From positions 20,242,335 through 20,306,334 of the forward strand of contig NC_034010.1 of assembly GCF_000346465.2 (NCBI RefSeq): a stretch of DNA of 64,000 nt, read 5' to 3'. This DNA comes from Prunus persica. Lineage: Eukaryota; Streptophyta; Magnoliopsida; Rosales; Rosaceae. The position numbers and the translations under genes are program-made. The notes below the pieces were generated by a model. That model did not search any database and was not told the DNA's origin. It worked only from the letters and a program-made list of their open reading frames with translations. This document shows, in pieces, positions 10,589-21,888 of this stretch. Position 1 is the stretch's first letter, and each line of letters starts with the position of its first letter.

Positions 10589-12039
10589 AGATAGCTGCAT
10601 TTCATAGTTTTCATTTGGAAACGTCAACAAGCAGTGGATAAGTCATACTAGGTACTTCTTAATTCTAGACCAGTGACAATGACATATATATATATATATA
10701 TATATATTATGTCATATACACACACACACACACAGTGACACATATATATATATCTCTCTTCCAACATGAACTCCAATCATCAAGCATATACTGAATGCCA
10801 TATTTCTTCAAGACTCAACAACTAAAGACCTTGTTTCATTAAAGATTTGAAAATAAAAAGAAAATGTTTTTGTTGATGACTTTGGAGTAGGTATTTTCAG
10901 TAGGAAATGTTTACACCTTGATGATCTGCTGACACCTTGAGGATATATAAAGAAACTGGTATGTGGTTAATTTCCACAAGAGAGTTGAACACACAACATG
11001 CGGTCCAGATTAGGCAAAACCACATCCCATGAGAGCAATATATGATATAAAACTTTGAAATCTCTAGCTATTTATTTCTATTTGGAGCCTTTTGTCACTT
11101 TATGTGGAAATTCCACATTTAGACAGACTATTTATGCTCAATATATACCTATCAATCCGAATTGGGTTGCCTGCTAGCTCATACGTTTGGTAGTGCGTTC
11201 TTATGTATTCAATTTATTATTATCCATAATTATCGATATTTACATTCTCACAACATAACATGTCGACGTGAACAAAAGTCATTTTAACTACTTTTTCATT
11301 CTTGACCAGCGACATCTATATCCCTTCCTACATGAACACTAATCATCAAGTGCCACAGCATATATATACACTTAATGCCCTTGGTTGATGACTATGGAGT
11401 TGATAATTTCAGTAAAAAATTAAAGTGTGGCCTTGATGACACCTTGATGATATATGTGCTGACTTAGTAGCAATTCCGAATGTTCACACCTCGGCACATT
11501 TACCCCCTAAAGGCAACTGGAAATGCAAAGTGTCCCCCAACTGTTTGCTTAATATTATATTTTTATAAAATAAAAAAATATTTCTCCCCAAGCAGCACAT
11601 ATCTCCAGCTTTCTTATGAGGAAAGTTTCCCATAAGCAAATTAATAGAAAATTTTGTCATGAGAATTATATATGTTCCAAAATGAAGACACAGAATTTAA
11701 CTAGAGTAATATTACCTTAGACATAATATTTTAACAATTTATTTTTATTCCTCAACATTATAATACAACACAAGTATGTATTCACACATCACCAAATGAG
11801 TCCCAACAGTGTCCTTACAAAAACACAGAACTATCAAGAGACTAATGAAACCCCAACTTCATCATCCCACAACTAAAATTTTGATGAAGGGGGAGAAAAA
11901 TTAAAGATGAAAAAGCCAAATTACAAAAAAAAAAGTATAAGGCTTTTTTTTTATAATGTTTTTCTTAATTTTGGTGAGAAAATAAGATAGAAGTTTTCAC
12001 ATTGAGCTAGCCTTGAATATGAACCCTAGAGGGCTAGGG
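10589..12039. other. Intergenic with microsatellites and a diverged duplication
   Basis: TA and CA dinucleotide runs lie at about 10683-10708 and 10719-10734. The block about 10660-10950 is similar to about 11300-11460: both have GACCAG, ACATGAAC, AATCATCAAG, TTGATGACT and CACCTTGA in the same order. This is a diverged direct duplication. No coding potential was noted. Confidence 0.5.
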
Positions 12040-12600
12040 CTAGCTAGAGCTGGATGGTTGTGAGTCTATAGCAGTCATGAACATGAGCTTCTCATGAAGC
12101 AACTCCTCTCTCCATTTCCTTGTGACTTTGGCTATGAAATCCTCAGTTCTCCTCTCCAAGTCAGTATCTATCTCTTCACCAAAAAACTCTTCACTGTTGA
12201 TATCATCTTCACTGCCATCATCATCTTCATCCTCATCATAACCATCAGAGCCATAATATCCATAACCCTCGTCACAATCACTATCATCACAACACCAATC
12301 TTCGTCATTCGACGCTTCTTTTTTTGTATCGTTTTCCGTCTCATACCACTCAAGATCTTCTCTGGATGGCCTGAAACTCCCTAGCACAAGTGTGATAATG
12401 ATGACATTAAACATGCAGAACACTGCCACGCGATTCGACTTCGCCACCACGATAAATTCGTAGGTGGAAAGAAGAAAGTTGTGACGCTTAGAATCTGGTA
12501 GGGACAATGAGAAGGAAATCAAAAAGATGAGAGGGGTTGCAAGACAAAAGAGAAAAAGAACGCGTAGTGCTGGTACGGAAACTGCCTTCATACCCTTCAT
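12040..12600 (-). CDS. DUF4408/DUF761 small membrane protein
   Basis: A single uninterrupted ORF of 186 residues. The N-terminal part has two hydrophobic segments (about residues 11-35 and 57-76), as in plant DUF4408 proteins. The middle (about 95-140) is very acidic, with runs of Asp and Glu and a Tyr/Gly-rich stretch. The C-terminus carries the DUF761 signature RRTEDFIAKVTRKWREELL (about 150-168). Members of this family are plant-specific, often induced by stress or hormones, and biochemically uncharacterised; I would not assign a reaction. The ATG at 12600 starts a sensible N-terminus and another Met follows at residue 4. The gene stands alone between non-coding stretches. The family call is good; the function is unknown. 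Confidence 0.85.
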   Translation of the reverse strand: MKGMKAVSVPALRVLFLFCLATPLIFLISFSLSLPDSKRHNFLLSTYEFIVVAKSNRVAVFCMFNVIIITLVLGSFRPSREDLEWYETENDTKKEASNDEDWCCDDSDCDEGYGYYGSDGYDEDEDDDGSEDDINSEEFFGEEIDTDLERRTEDFIAKVTRKWREELLHEKLMFMTAIDSQPSSSS

Positions 12601-13790
12601 GTAGAAACAATATACCAGTAAGGCTTCTTTTTGTAGCCCAGTTGAGTATTTTTACCATTAAATAATAGTGAAGAAGTTTTCTGAGAAACTTTGCACAAAG
12701 TCTACTTCTGGAAGATTACATGTCTACGTGGCATTCTATATACCTATCCTTTGTCAACAAGGCCAAGCTTTAGTATGAGTATTGAGAAATTTCTCAGCTT
12801 CCTTGCTTTTGGGCAAGAATGAAGAAGGTCAAATACGGTAGTAGAATATTCAGAAAGAATAACATAAATTAATTGAGTGTTTGGTGGAAATCTATACAAG
12901 AAGTAAGATCAAGATAGTGGTCCACGACATGCATGATGCATGTAAGGAAAATAAATTAAGAGACTGAGAATTTTGAGCAAACAAAGTGATTAATTATATG
13001 ATAAAAAAAATATATGAACTATTGATGAGGTCTTTGTTTATGATTACATGAAATAAAATTTACTCCAATGATTTAGGAGGTGCAGCTTCTCAGTTAATCC
13101 TCTTATTTGAGAGGTATGTGGGGCTCGGGAAGCGTCAATAATCATGAAAAATTAAACCTGTCCTTATGACTAAACACTTACAGCTCTATAAGAAATACAT
13201 TAGAATTTTCTTTTACTTTGAAAAACAATAGGATTTGAACCGACAACCTCCGTAACAACAAAGTACCACTCGGAGAACGTACAATATATGCTTTCAGATC
13301 TAATAATTTAATAATTTGATATGTTATATTGTTAGATGATTTTGAATGTATCAAGCTTAACTCCTGGCTCACTTAATTATTTTTTTTTTCTTTTCTTTTC
13401 TTCTGGAAAGCAGCTTGCTTTGCACAAAGACTAGAAATGCCTTGCTTGGATGTAGCTGTTATGGTCAACCAAGGCCAAAGTAAAATACTTGGAGGTTTCA
13501 TAGGAAATCACTATCCAACAGTTTTTCAGACTAACTAAAAGGTCTGGCTAGCTAGTACCTTCTGACACTTCAACAAGTATGATCGAAAATTCTACAGTGG
13601 GTCCTCTTGCTAATTAGAAAACAACAATATCCACGGTTCAAGGTCGGTCGTTGCTTATCTTATTCGGGTCCCACCAAGATTTAGAGCAAATAGATGAAGA
13701 TTATTTGAAGTCTTCTCTTACTAAAATTCATTTTCCTGTGAAAGACAATTAAGTTCTTTCTTTTTAGTAAACAAAAATCACCAATACTAA
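12601..13790. other. Intergenic upstream of the DUF761 gene
   Basis: AT-rich. It contains an ATG-rich CATGCATGATGCATG motif near 12930. Small ORFs on both strands have no recognisable similarity. No clear promoter elements were identified. Confidence 0.4.
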
Positions 13791-14291
13791 TGGCATGTTT
13801 ACTAATCCGTAATTTGATTAGAAGGAATTGAATTGAAGATGAATTGAATTGAGGAGGAGTTGAATTGAGGAAAATTAGATTTCAAATTCCTATTGAAGTT
13901 GTTTACTAAACCATACAGATTGAGGGAAGTTAAATTCTGAATTCCTATTGAAGTTATTTACTAAATCATATGGAATTAGATAGGAGTACTACTAATTACT
14001 AAAATATTCTTGTTGTTGGATTAAAGTAGCTGGCAAATTTGAAATTTTAAAAATTGTGTAAGGATATAATAGATAAAAAGATGAATTCCTAATGAGTTAG
14101 TTCTCCAAGGAATTAGAATACCACATCCCACCCAAGAATTGAATTCCTCCAAAATCAGGAATTCAATTCCTAATTTTGTATGAACCCTCACTTACTTTTC
14201 AATTCCTTGATGTGAAGTAAATACAGGAATCCTCCATAAGTGAAATTCAATTCTTGATGAGAATTCCGATTCATGATTAGTAAACACACCA
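13791..14291. mobile_element. MITE, 501 bp, with TAA target-site duplication
   Basis: Termini TGGCATGTTTACTAATC (left) and, read on the other strand, TGGTGTGTTTACTAATC (right) form a 17-base inverted repeat with two mismatches. TAA flanks both sides (13788-13790 and 14292-14294). The subterminal regions are rich in GGAATTGAATT-type motifs that also pair across the element. The TAA target site and lack of coding sequence fit a PIF/Harbinger-derived (Tourist-like) MITE. It lies about 195 bp beyond the stop of the AHL gene. Confidence 0.85.
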
Positions 14292-14485
14292 TAAATAAAA
14301 CTGCAATATTAATTAGATTGTAAAACGGTATTTACCAAAAGACCTTAAAAATCTAGACTAGATAAAAGTTGAGGAAAAACCATCACAAACCCAGTCATAA
14401 ATAGGCATATTGGTTCCAATTATTCCTATAACAAATCCCTTTGCTTACAACAGCAACAGGAGGAAAATCAAACTAGTTAACTATC

Positions 14486-17400
14486 CTAGGAAGCAGGTGC
14501 CCGGTTTTCACTTTGGCCAGGAGGCGAAGATCCAAGGTTTGGTTGTGGCTCACCCGAGTTTTGGTTCGTCACCTCCTTTGGTAACACATCTGGCTTGCCA
14601 GGTGCGAAACTGCCAACAACAACCTGACATGCTCAAAGATAGAAGGTAAGAGATACTGGTTTATCAAAGCAAAAGTTATATGTCGATACTTGAAAGCTAC
14701 ATTTTTGTCAGGCCAAACTTCGGTTAATTTTACAATCTACTTGGACACAGTATGTTGGTTATCTTTTATGTGCGTTGTCTAGAAGACCTTAAAAATCTTT
14801 CTCACATCCTAATAGCTCCTACCTTGCAGAGGTGTAAAAGGCGCGCGCACACACACACAATAAACAAATATGAGAAAAGCCTCACCTGGACATGACCGGC
14901 AGCAATCAAGGATCCACAAACAGCTCCACCTATACAAGAACCATTAGGACCTGACAGAGAGACACTCAAGCCGCCGCTCATTGTTCCTCGATTGTCATAG
15001 AACATAAACGATCCAGATAAATGAGCTATCTCAAATACACCCTGCAAGAAAATTAGCAATAGATCTTAGAAAAACAGAAGTCTCCAATACGAACAAGACG
15101 AATTTCCCCACTGCATATTTTAGTACCATCATGTTCAAAACAAAATTTCACACTGACTAACCATTGTATCAAAATCCAACCATTGACATTTACGCAAAAA
15201 GAAAAATACTTTACCAAAATAGGAATATCAGCTTTACAGTCAAACCCAGTTAGTGAGTGTACAATTGTGCTTACCAATGAATAGGATTTTCGTGCTCAAG
15301 CAAAGATGCAAAATACACACTCACACACACCCCCCACAATATACGTCTTGAAATGGAATGAGTGGCAGACCTCAAGTGTTATACTGCCCTCATCAGTATC
15401 AGGTCGACGCAGTCTAACATTGGAAACTGCTCCGTTTGCAGATATAATCCAAATGGCTCTTGGCCCTTGTTCAGCTACTGATATAATCTTGAATGTAAGA
15501 TCCTTAAACCCAAGAAACAAAAGAGAACAAAGAAATAAGAGGGGGTTAAACAACATTAATTTGGTTTGAGATAGAGAAAAACAACCTAGGAAAGCAAATA
15601 AACATATCAAGTATATGAATAGAGTTGCATATTGACCAAACACACAGTTTTTTAAATTTTCAGAAGCAACTTCTTGTCATCAATTTAGAGTAAGGATTTG
15701 AAACAAAAAATACTTGCAAAGAATTTAAAAAGACCCTTTCTTCCAAATAGAACCTCTGAGACCTAGATGAACTTGGTGATTTATTATTAATGTTCTTAAA
15801 AGTTTTAGGTGTGGACATCTCTCCAGAGAGCCCAACAAGTGGAACAATTGTTCCCCAAAGTTAAAGTCATTAGGCTGTGGGCCAACAAATTATTTTAGAT
15901 TGATGTCTATACATTGAAATATTACTGATTTCATCGATTATACTAAATGTAATAGTAAATTGCGGAAACCGATACTCAAAAGGCATGGGAACGCACACAT
16001 GGTGGTGACCCACAGACACATAGAATGTTTCTAAATAACGCAGAAAACTTTACCGTCACAGTTCTTGCTAATCCTTGTGATACTTTTCTACATTCGGTGA
16101 ATTTTTATGGATCAACCAGGGTCAAATTCATGTCAAGGACAGACAGTGATCAAACCAGAAGTACAAATAAGAAAACTCTACAATCAGTAAATGACGCTAC
16201 ATTTTACCTCACCAGGTTCGGCAGTGATGACATGGGGCGTATAATCTGTAGATGGAGTCACGACTACACTCCAGTCCCCTACAAAATAAAAATCATAGAA
16301 GATCAAATTCATAATCTGAATTAAAAATAGAATTTTATAATTATTCATCTCCATAATGTTTGCAGTAAAATATGATGGAGTTGCTTTTCACGATCAGTGG
16401 GCACAAGATTCTTAGAAATAATCACAACCGATATAATCACTCTCTTAATCTTGAAAAGAAGCCACTCAAGGTGATGTAAGAAAGACAAAATGGAAAAATT
16501 AATATGCACAAAAATTTCAGCTAAGAATTGAGTCTTCCCACACTTTGTGAGCAACCAACCAAAACTGGACAGACCAATTGGAATTACAACGTAAGAAGAA
16601 AAGGAGAAAAGGTTCCGCAAAGAATTGTCTTTTCCCAATCTTCATGAGCAACCAAACAAAACTAGACAGACCAATTGAAATTACAATTTCAAAAGAAAAC
16701 AAGAAAATGAGTGATCATGAATGAAACCTTCAAGATGGGGCACATAAGATGTGGACTCATTTGACTCATCTCCCATCTGTTCCACCTCCTCTTCACTGTT
16801 CAATGATCCCATTATTTATTCTCACTGTCTAATTCCCTTAAACCCAAAAAATTTGGATTCAAAAGAAACAATTTTTATCTTGTGAGTATGAGAGACATAA
16901 CTAAGAAGATGATGAAACGGCACAATTGGGACTGGAACAAGAGGATCTCTATTTAAATTTGTGGGGAAAAGTACAAAAGGAAAGCACCCGTACACAAAAG
17001 GAAAACATCATGCACAAGGAAACAAAAATATATTAGGGTGGCCAGTTTAGCATGGGGGCTGAATCTAGGGTGGCAATTTTTTACACGAATCAAACTCAAA
17101 ACGAAGTTGGCTGGTTCGGGTTGGACCACACCTTGACATGAACATGAATATGACAGGAGCTGCTAACATAAATAACAAACAGATTGGGTTTAGTATTGCA
17201 TCATTCGACACAATTGATTAAATAGGTCGTGTAAGGGTTGACTAGTATTTGACAGATACACAGAATGATACGACATAAACACAACCAGTTACACGAATTT
17301 CAACCCCCTGGCTGAATGACGGGAGAAAGGGTGGTGAGGAGGGGTTTAGATTTGGGGGAAGAGGTTAAAATGAATTACTAAAACTTGATGAGGTTATAGG

Positions 17401-19120
17401 TTTAGGTTGATGAGGGGCATTGTTGGTACCTTGGGTAGCGAGTGAGGGGTATATAGTGAGCAATCAAGTGGCTAAGAGAAAACTGAGCGAGAAGAAGATG
17501 AAATGGAACGGTTGGGATTGGGACAAGAAGATCCTTGTTGAGATCTTTTTGGGGAAACAATACAAAAGGAAAGCTAGATAATGATGATCGGTTTATGGTG
17601 GGAGATGAACGATGGGTAAAGGGAGCTGAGGTGAAGGCTTGATGATGGTGTAGATAATAAAGGCAAATAGTCTTTTGTGTGTAGGTGTCGAAATAAGTGG
17701 AAAAGCTTATATATCATAGCAATCCAAAAGGAAGAAAGACATGCTGAGTGGATTTGGGCTATGATTAGCTGCTACACCTCAGATTTTCTGTGAAACAAAT
17801 TTAGAAGTCTGAAAACTATGCTTTGTTACGTAGACTCCACGAAAAACCTCTAGCGGTAGCCTATACAGCAAGAATAACATCCTACAATAGACCAAAGTTT
17901 GGCTGACACCTGATAGGAAGGCAATCTGGCAGTCCCATTGTGTGCATTAAACAAGAACTGCTAGAGGGTTAGAGTTTGATAAACCCTGAATGAAATATTA
18001 AATTTTGTTCAAAATTATTTGGAGGTCAAACAAAAAAAGAAACAGAACTTCTCACAACTCCTATTATACTCTAAAATGCTGATATTCTCCTTAACTAAAT
18101 CAGGATGAGCATCCTCTGTCGAAAATTATTGCGTCTTTTAAAGATCTAATGCTTTATTCAATTTCTACCATCTTAGAGTATCTTGTATGTCTCCTTTATA
18201 TAAAGAACAGGAAGACCAATTTTACCTAATTGAGGCCACTTTTCTATTCATATTACACTTCCAAATTTGAACAAGAGCATCCATCCTATAACAAGGTCCC
18301 ACATAGTATTTTATAGGATGAAAGAACTACACAAACTGAGGACAAGTTCAAAAATCCAAGAGTATTAACACAAAATCTTCTAAGTCTGAGAGGCAGTTCC
18401 ACTATACGAAAACAGAACAAACTATTAATGCTGATCAAAAGTGAATCCAAACCATCAAACTTTGCAATCGAGAACTCGTACCACATTTATTATATCTTAT
18501 TTTTCTCACGAAAGCGCATGATTCTCAAACCATAACAGCATGCTATAAGATGCAAATTAGTAAATACGGAAATGGTTAAAACACTCACCACCCGATTCCA
18601 TTGCCGGTGCCTCATGCTGCTTGGCATTTGAACCATCAGACCATCCCCTCCCCCTCCCCCTCCCTCTTCCCCTCCCACTCCCCCTCCCCCTCCCCCTCCC
18701 CCTCCCCCTTCCCCTTACACCTGAAGATAAGTTGCCACCGGTACCCGAAGCAGGCGGTGAACCTGGCATTTGTGACATTGCCATTGTCACCGTCCCGCCG
18801 GGGCCATATTTCCTTGGTCTGCCCCGCTTCCTCTTCACAGTAGCCCCATCATCTCCCACATTCGTCTCTGCTACTTTTGCTGGAGGCATTCCTGCAACCT
18901 GGGTCGGGTCTTCGGTCTTCGGAGCCCCATGATAAGCCGATGGAGCTTCAGCTCTTACCACTCTAGCCCCATCAACTCCCACATTCATCGCTGATACGTC
19001 TGCTACAGGCATTCCTGCAACCCGGGTAGGGTTTTCGGCATTCGGAGCCCCATGATAAGCCGATGGAGCTTCAACTCCTCCCACCCTAACTCCTGAACTC
19101 ATCCCTTCTTTTGCCTCCAT
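14486..19120 (-). CDS. AT-hook motif nuclear-localized (AHL) protein with PPC/DUF296 domain
   Basis: Five exons on the minus strand: 19120-18589, 16278-16208, 15502-15371, 15041-14886 and 14623-14486, giving 342 residues. AHL proteins bind the minor groove of AT-rich DNA through the AT-hook and multimerise through the PPC domain to modulate chromatin and transcription. The AT-hook is KRKRGRPRKYGP (about 96-107). The PPC domain runs from about 185 to 305, with YTPHVITAEPGEDLTFKIIS, GPRAIWIISANGAVSNVRLR and GVFEIAHLSGSF. The N-terminus has a 41-residue repeat beginning EAPSAYHGAP (residues 17 and 58). Residues 136-159 are almost pure Arg-Gly, encoded by a CCCCTC-type repeat. I chose the ATG at 19120 because the frame extends upstream only through a TTG. 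A TATAAATA on the minus strand at 20011-20004 and a GTAAGC donor at 19920 suggest a 5' leader intron. Family call strong; closest to AHL7-type (clade B) by memory. Confidence 0.9.
16523..16690. repeat. About 97-bp tandem duplication in AHL intron 1
   Basis: Units starting at 16523 and 16620 share AAGAATTG, GAGCAACCAA and GACAGACCAATTG. They are diverged and lie between the alternative exon candidate and exon 2. Confidence 0.8.
16728..16812 (-). other. Candidate alternative first coding exon in AHL intron 1
   Basis: On the minus strand an ATG at 16812 opens 28 codons (starting MGSLNSEEEVEQMGDES, acidic) and ends GAAG|GT at 16728. The exon ends after one base of a codon, exactly as the normal exon 1 does. 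Splicing to exon 2 at 16278 therefore keeps frame (G+GG = Gly) and continues DWSVVVTPSTDYTPHV into the PPC domain. In-frame stops lie just upstream of the ATG, so it can only be a first exon. About 125 bases upstream is a TTTAAATAGAG element that could serve as a TATA box. The product would be 193 residues with PPC but no AT-hook. The donor GTTTCA is weak and there is no transcript evidence; it could also be a captured fragment of another gene. Confidence 0.4.
18645..18716. repeat. CCCCTC-type hexanucleotide repeat coding for Arg-Gly
   Basis: Pyrimidine-rich hexamer repeat with a few interruptions, inside exon 1 of the AHL gene. On the coding strand it reads GGGGGA-like codons out of phase and yields alternating Arg and Gly. 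It probably expands and contracts. Confidence 0.9.
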
Positions 19121-20719
19121 GCTTGAACCAGCGATCAACCGAAACCTGAAAACCTATCTGCAACTGCCACAAAGAGGCCATGGAAAAGTAAGAAACAAAA
19201 AAACAAATGAAACAAACAGAATGAACAAATCAAAACAAAACCCCAAAGTTCATTTGGGAAGACGATGACTCAATATCCCCTTCGAGCTTTGGCGATCAAA
19301 AAACCAGCTGAAACAGAAACCACACTAAAAATTTCGTAAACAATAAAACAACTGTGTCAAGTCAAAACACTATAATTCCGTCAAAAAAATTGACCAGAAA
19401 ATGACTTCAGGCCCTACATTTTATAATAAAAATATATAAATGCATATATATATATATATAATAGTAAATACAAAGCTTTTTTTTATCTTTCCAACATCTA
19501 AAACTTTGAACCCACAACCAAAAAGTTTTCATTTTCTTTAAATAAAAATTGGAAAAGACAAGATTTCAGGTGAAAAGTTAGCTTCTTTTTTTTTTCAAAC
19601 ATTCAAAGATCAAGAAAACCAATAAAATATTAGTTGAAAAAAATGAGGAAAAATACAGTGAAGATCAAATGATGCAACTCAAAAACTGGTAAGCACATAC
19701 AAAACAATCAAAAAGATCAAAACTTCGAGCACAAAATCTAGAATTAAAAATTCAAAAATGCACCTGACACTTCAATTCTTACTCTCCTTGAGCAATCACT
19801 CAAATGCACACTTCACTCACTCAATGAACAAACAAAATGCTGAAGATAAAAAATAAAAAGTACACAAGCAAATACGATTAAAAGAAAAAGAAAACCACTG
19901 TTTGGCTTACGAGAAAATAAAAATTTTGAAAACCGCAGCGGGGGTTTTGAGGAAACTGTCCGAATTGTGAAAAGCAAGAGAAAGATACCGTGAGTGTAAA
20001 TACTATTTATAATACAAAAATAAGGAAAAATAAGGAAAATACAAAGATAAAAATATTTTTTATGCATTTGAGTATTTGTTGCTATTTTGCTAAGTCCAAT
20101 AAAATAAAATTTAGTGAAGGAAATTTTCACGTCCGGGACAAATTGGATGTCAATTGGCTATTATGGTAAATATAATCACAGGCGTGTGCAATCAGAGGAA
20201 AGAAAATAAATGCCTTTTTTATTTATTTTTTCCATTTAAAGCTGGAAAGGTGGTCTAAGCAATTGTTTGAGTCGTTGGATTTTATTTTTTTTTTCCTCTT
20301 CAAGAAAAAAAGTTTAACCGTTTAATATGCCCCTGGTTCATATTTAAATTACGAAAAAGTCCTGAAAATGTAAAATGCAGGTTGGATACCCTGGTGGATT
20401 TGGTGGTGATTACGTCACATGCCGGTGAGGGTGATATATCCGACGGTTAGAATTTATGTGATTGGACACGCTGGATGGCACGTGGATATGAGTGACCGAG
20501 GAAGGAAGCATATGAGCAGTGGAACCGCTAGTTAACTGCTCTAAGTAAAACCAGGGGCTTTTTTCTAAGCCAATTGAATTTTCACTTGGTAAAATAAATA
20601 GATTTTTAAATTAAAAAATTCACCAAACCAGCGACAAATGAGTGGAAATAAAAATTATTATGTTCTTATCATGATTGGTATGAAAATGTGGCACATTAAT
20701 AATCTTTATATATATATAA
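19121..20719. promoter_or_regulatory. Upstream region of the AHL gene
   Basis: Holds the probable AHL leader: a TATA box on the minus strand (20011-20004), a leader exon of about 55 bases ending at a GTAAGC donor (19920-19915), and an acceptor near 19150-19170 just before the coding ATG. A TA run lies at 19446-19460. The rest is AT-rich and shows no ORF of interest. Confidence 0.5.
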
Positions 20720-21350
20720 ATAAAAGCAGTCATATGTTTATAAGCGTCGGTTAAAATGGTATAGAAACTTCCTACTAAACGAATCACATATAAAATGAAC
20801 ATGCAAACAACTCGAGTAAAAAATGAGCATACAACTTGTACGCTCCTAAGCATTGGTTAACATGGTATGAAAACTTAATACTAAATATTGGTTAAAATTG
20901 TATGGAAACTTAATACCAAACAACTTGGATGCATAATGAACCTACAACTCGTACGTCCATAAGAATGGTATGGAAATTTAATATCAAACAACTCAAATAC
21001 AAAATGAACCTACAACTCGTACATTTATAAGAATGATATCAAAATTTAATACCAAACAACTCAGGTACAAAATGAACCTACAACTCGTATGTTCATAAGA
21101 ATGGTATGAAAACTTGATACCAAATGAACCTACAACTCTACATTCCTAAGTGTTTGTTAAAATAATATGGTAGCTTAATACCAAACGAATCGGGCACAAA
21201 ACAAACCAACAACTCGTACGTTCTTAAGCATTGGTTATGAAAACTTAATACCAAACAAATCGGGTACAAAACGATATAGAAATTTAATACCAAGGACACA
21301 AAACAACATACAACTAGTAAATTCATAAGCAGTGGTTAAAATGGTATGGA
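20720..21350. repeat. Diverged minisatellite array, unit about 65-80 bp
   Basis: At least seven degenerate units, each with the order TTGGTTAAAATGGTATG, AACTTAATACCAAACAA, ACAAAATGAACCTACAACTC, GTACGTTCATAAG. Unit length varies because some units lack the TTGGTTAAAA part. There is no coding role; the array lies between the AHL promoter and the 3' end of the MAP65 gene. Confidence 0.85.
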
Positions 21351-21888
21351 ATTGATGAGGTGAAAATAGAGATCTTTGTACATGTGTCTGCCATACCATC
21401 CTCTACCGTTTAAAATGTCCTCCATATTATTCTCTATGATGGTAAGGTAAAAAAAAGTGAGCCCCTTATTTGGCAATAAGCTATGATAATGTATGAAAGG
21501 GTCGCAAGACATCATTTCTTTTGAAACTAATCAAATTGCGAGGTGTCATGTTAAACTTGATTCTCTATGAAACATGGATATTATTTTGAGCCTAGTCGAA
21601 TTGGACATTGAAATTATTCTCATTTCTCTCCTCACCTTCCATACAAAGTGCGTAACAACAGTTTGTTCTTGCTTGAAAAAAGTAGCAAAAATGGAGCATT
21701 TTGGCTACAAGGGCATGTGGTGAAATTCAACTACTTTCTATTCAACCATCATAAGGCATGAAATACAAAGGCATCACCTTTCTATAAGGAAACATGCCTC
21801 CAGGACCCTTCAAAACATAGTGTCAAATTCTTTTCATATTGCAGACCAATAGAGTTTATTCACTTACTACTGAGTTCATACCTAATTG
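21351..21888. other. 3' flank of the MAP65 gene
   Basis: Non-coding. I looked for an extra 3' exon after a possible GTGAGA donor near 21950 but found no family-like continuation, so this is treated as UTR and spacer. Confidence 0.4.
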
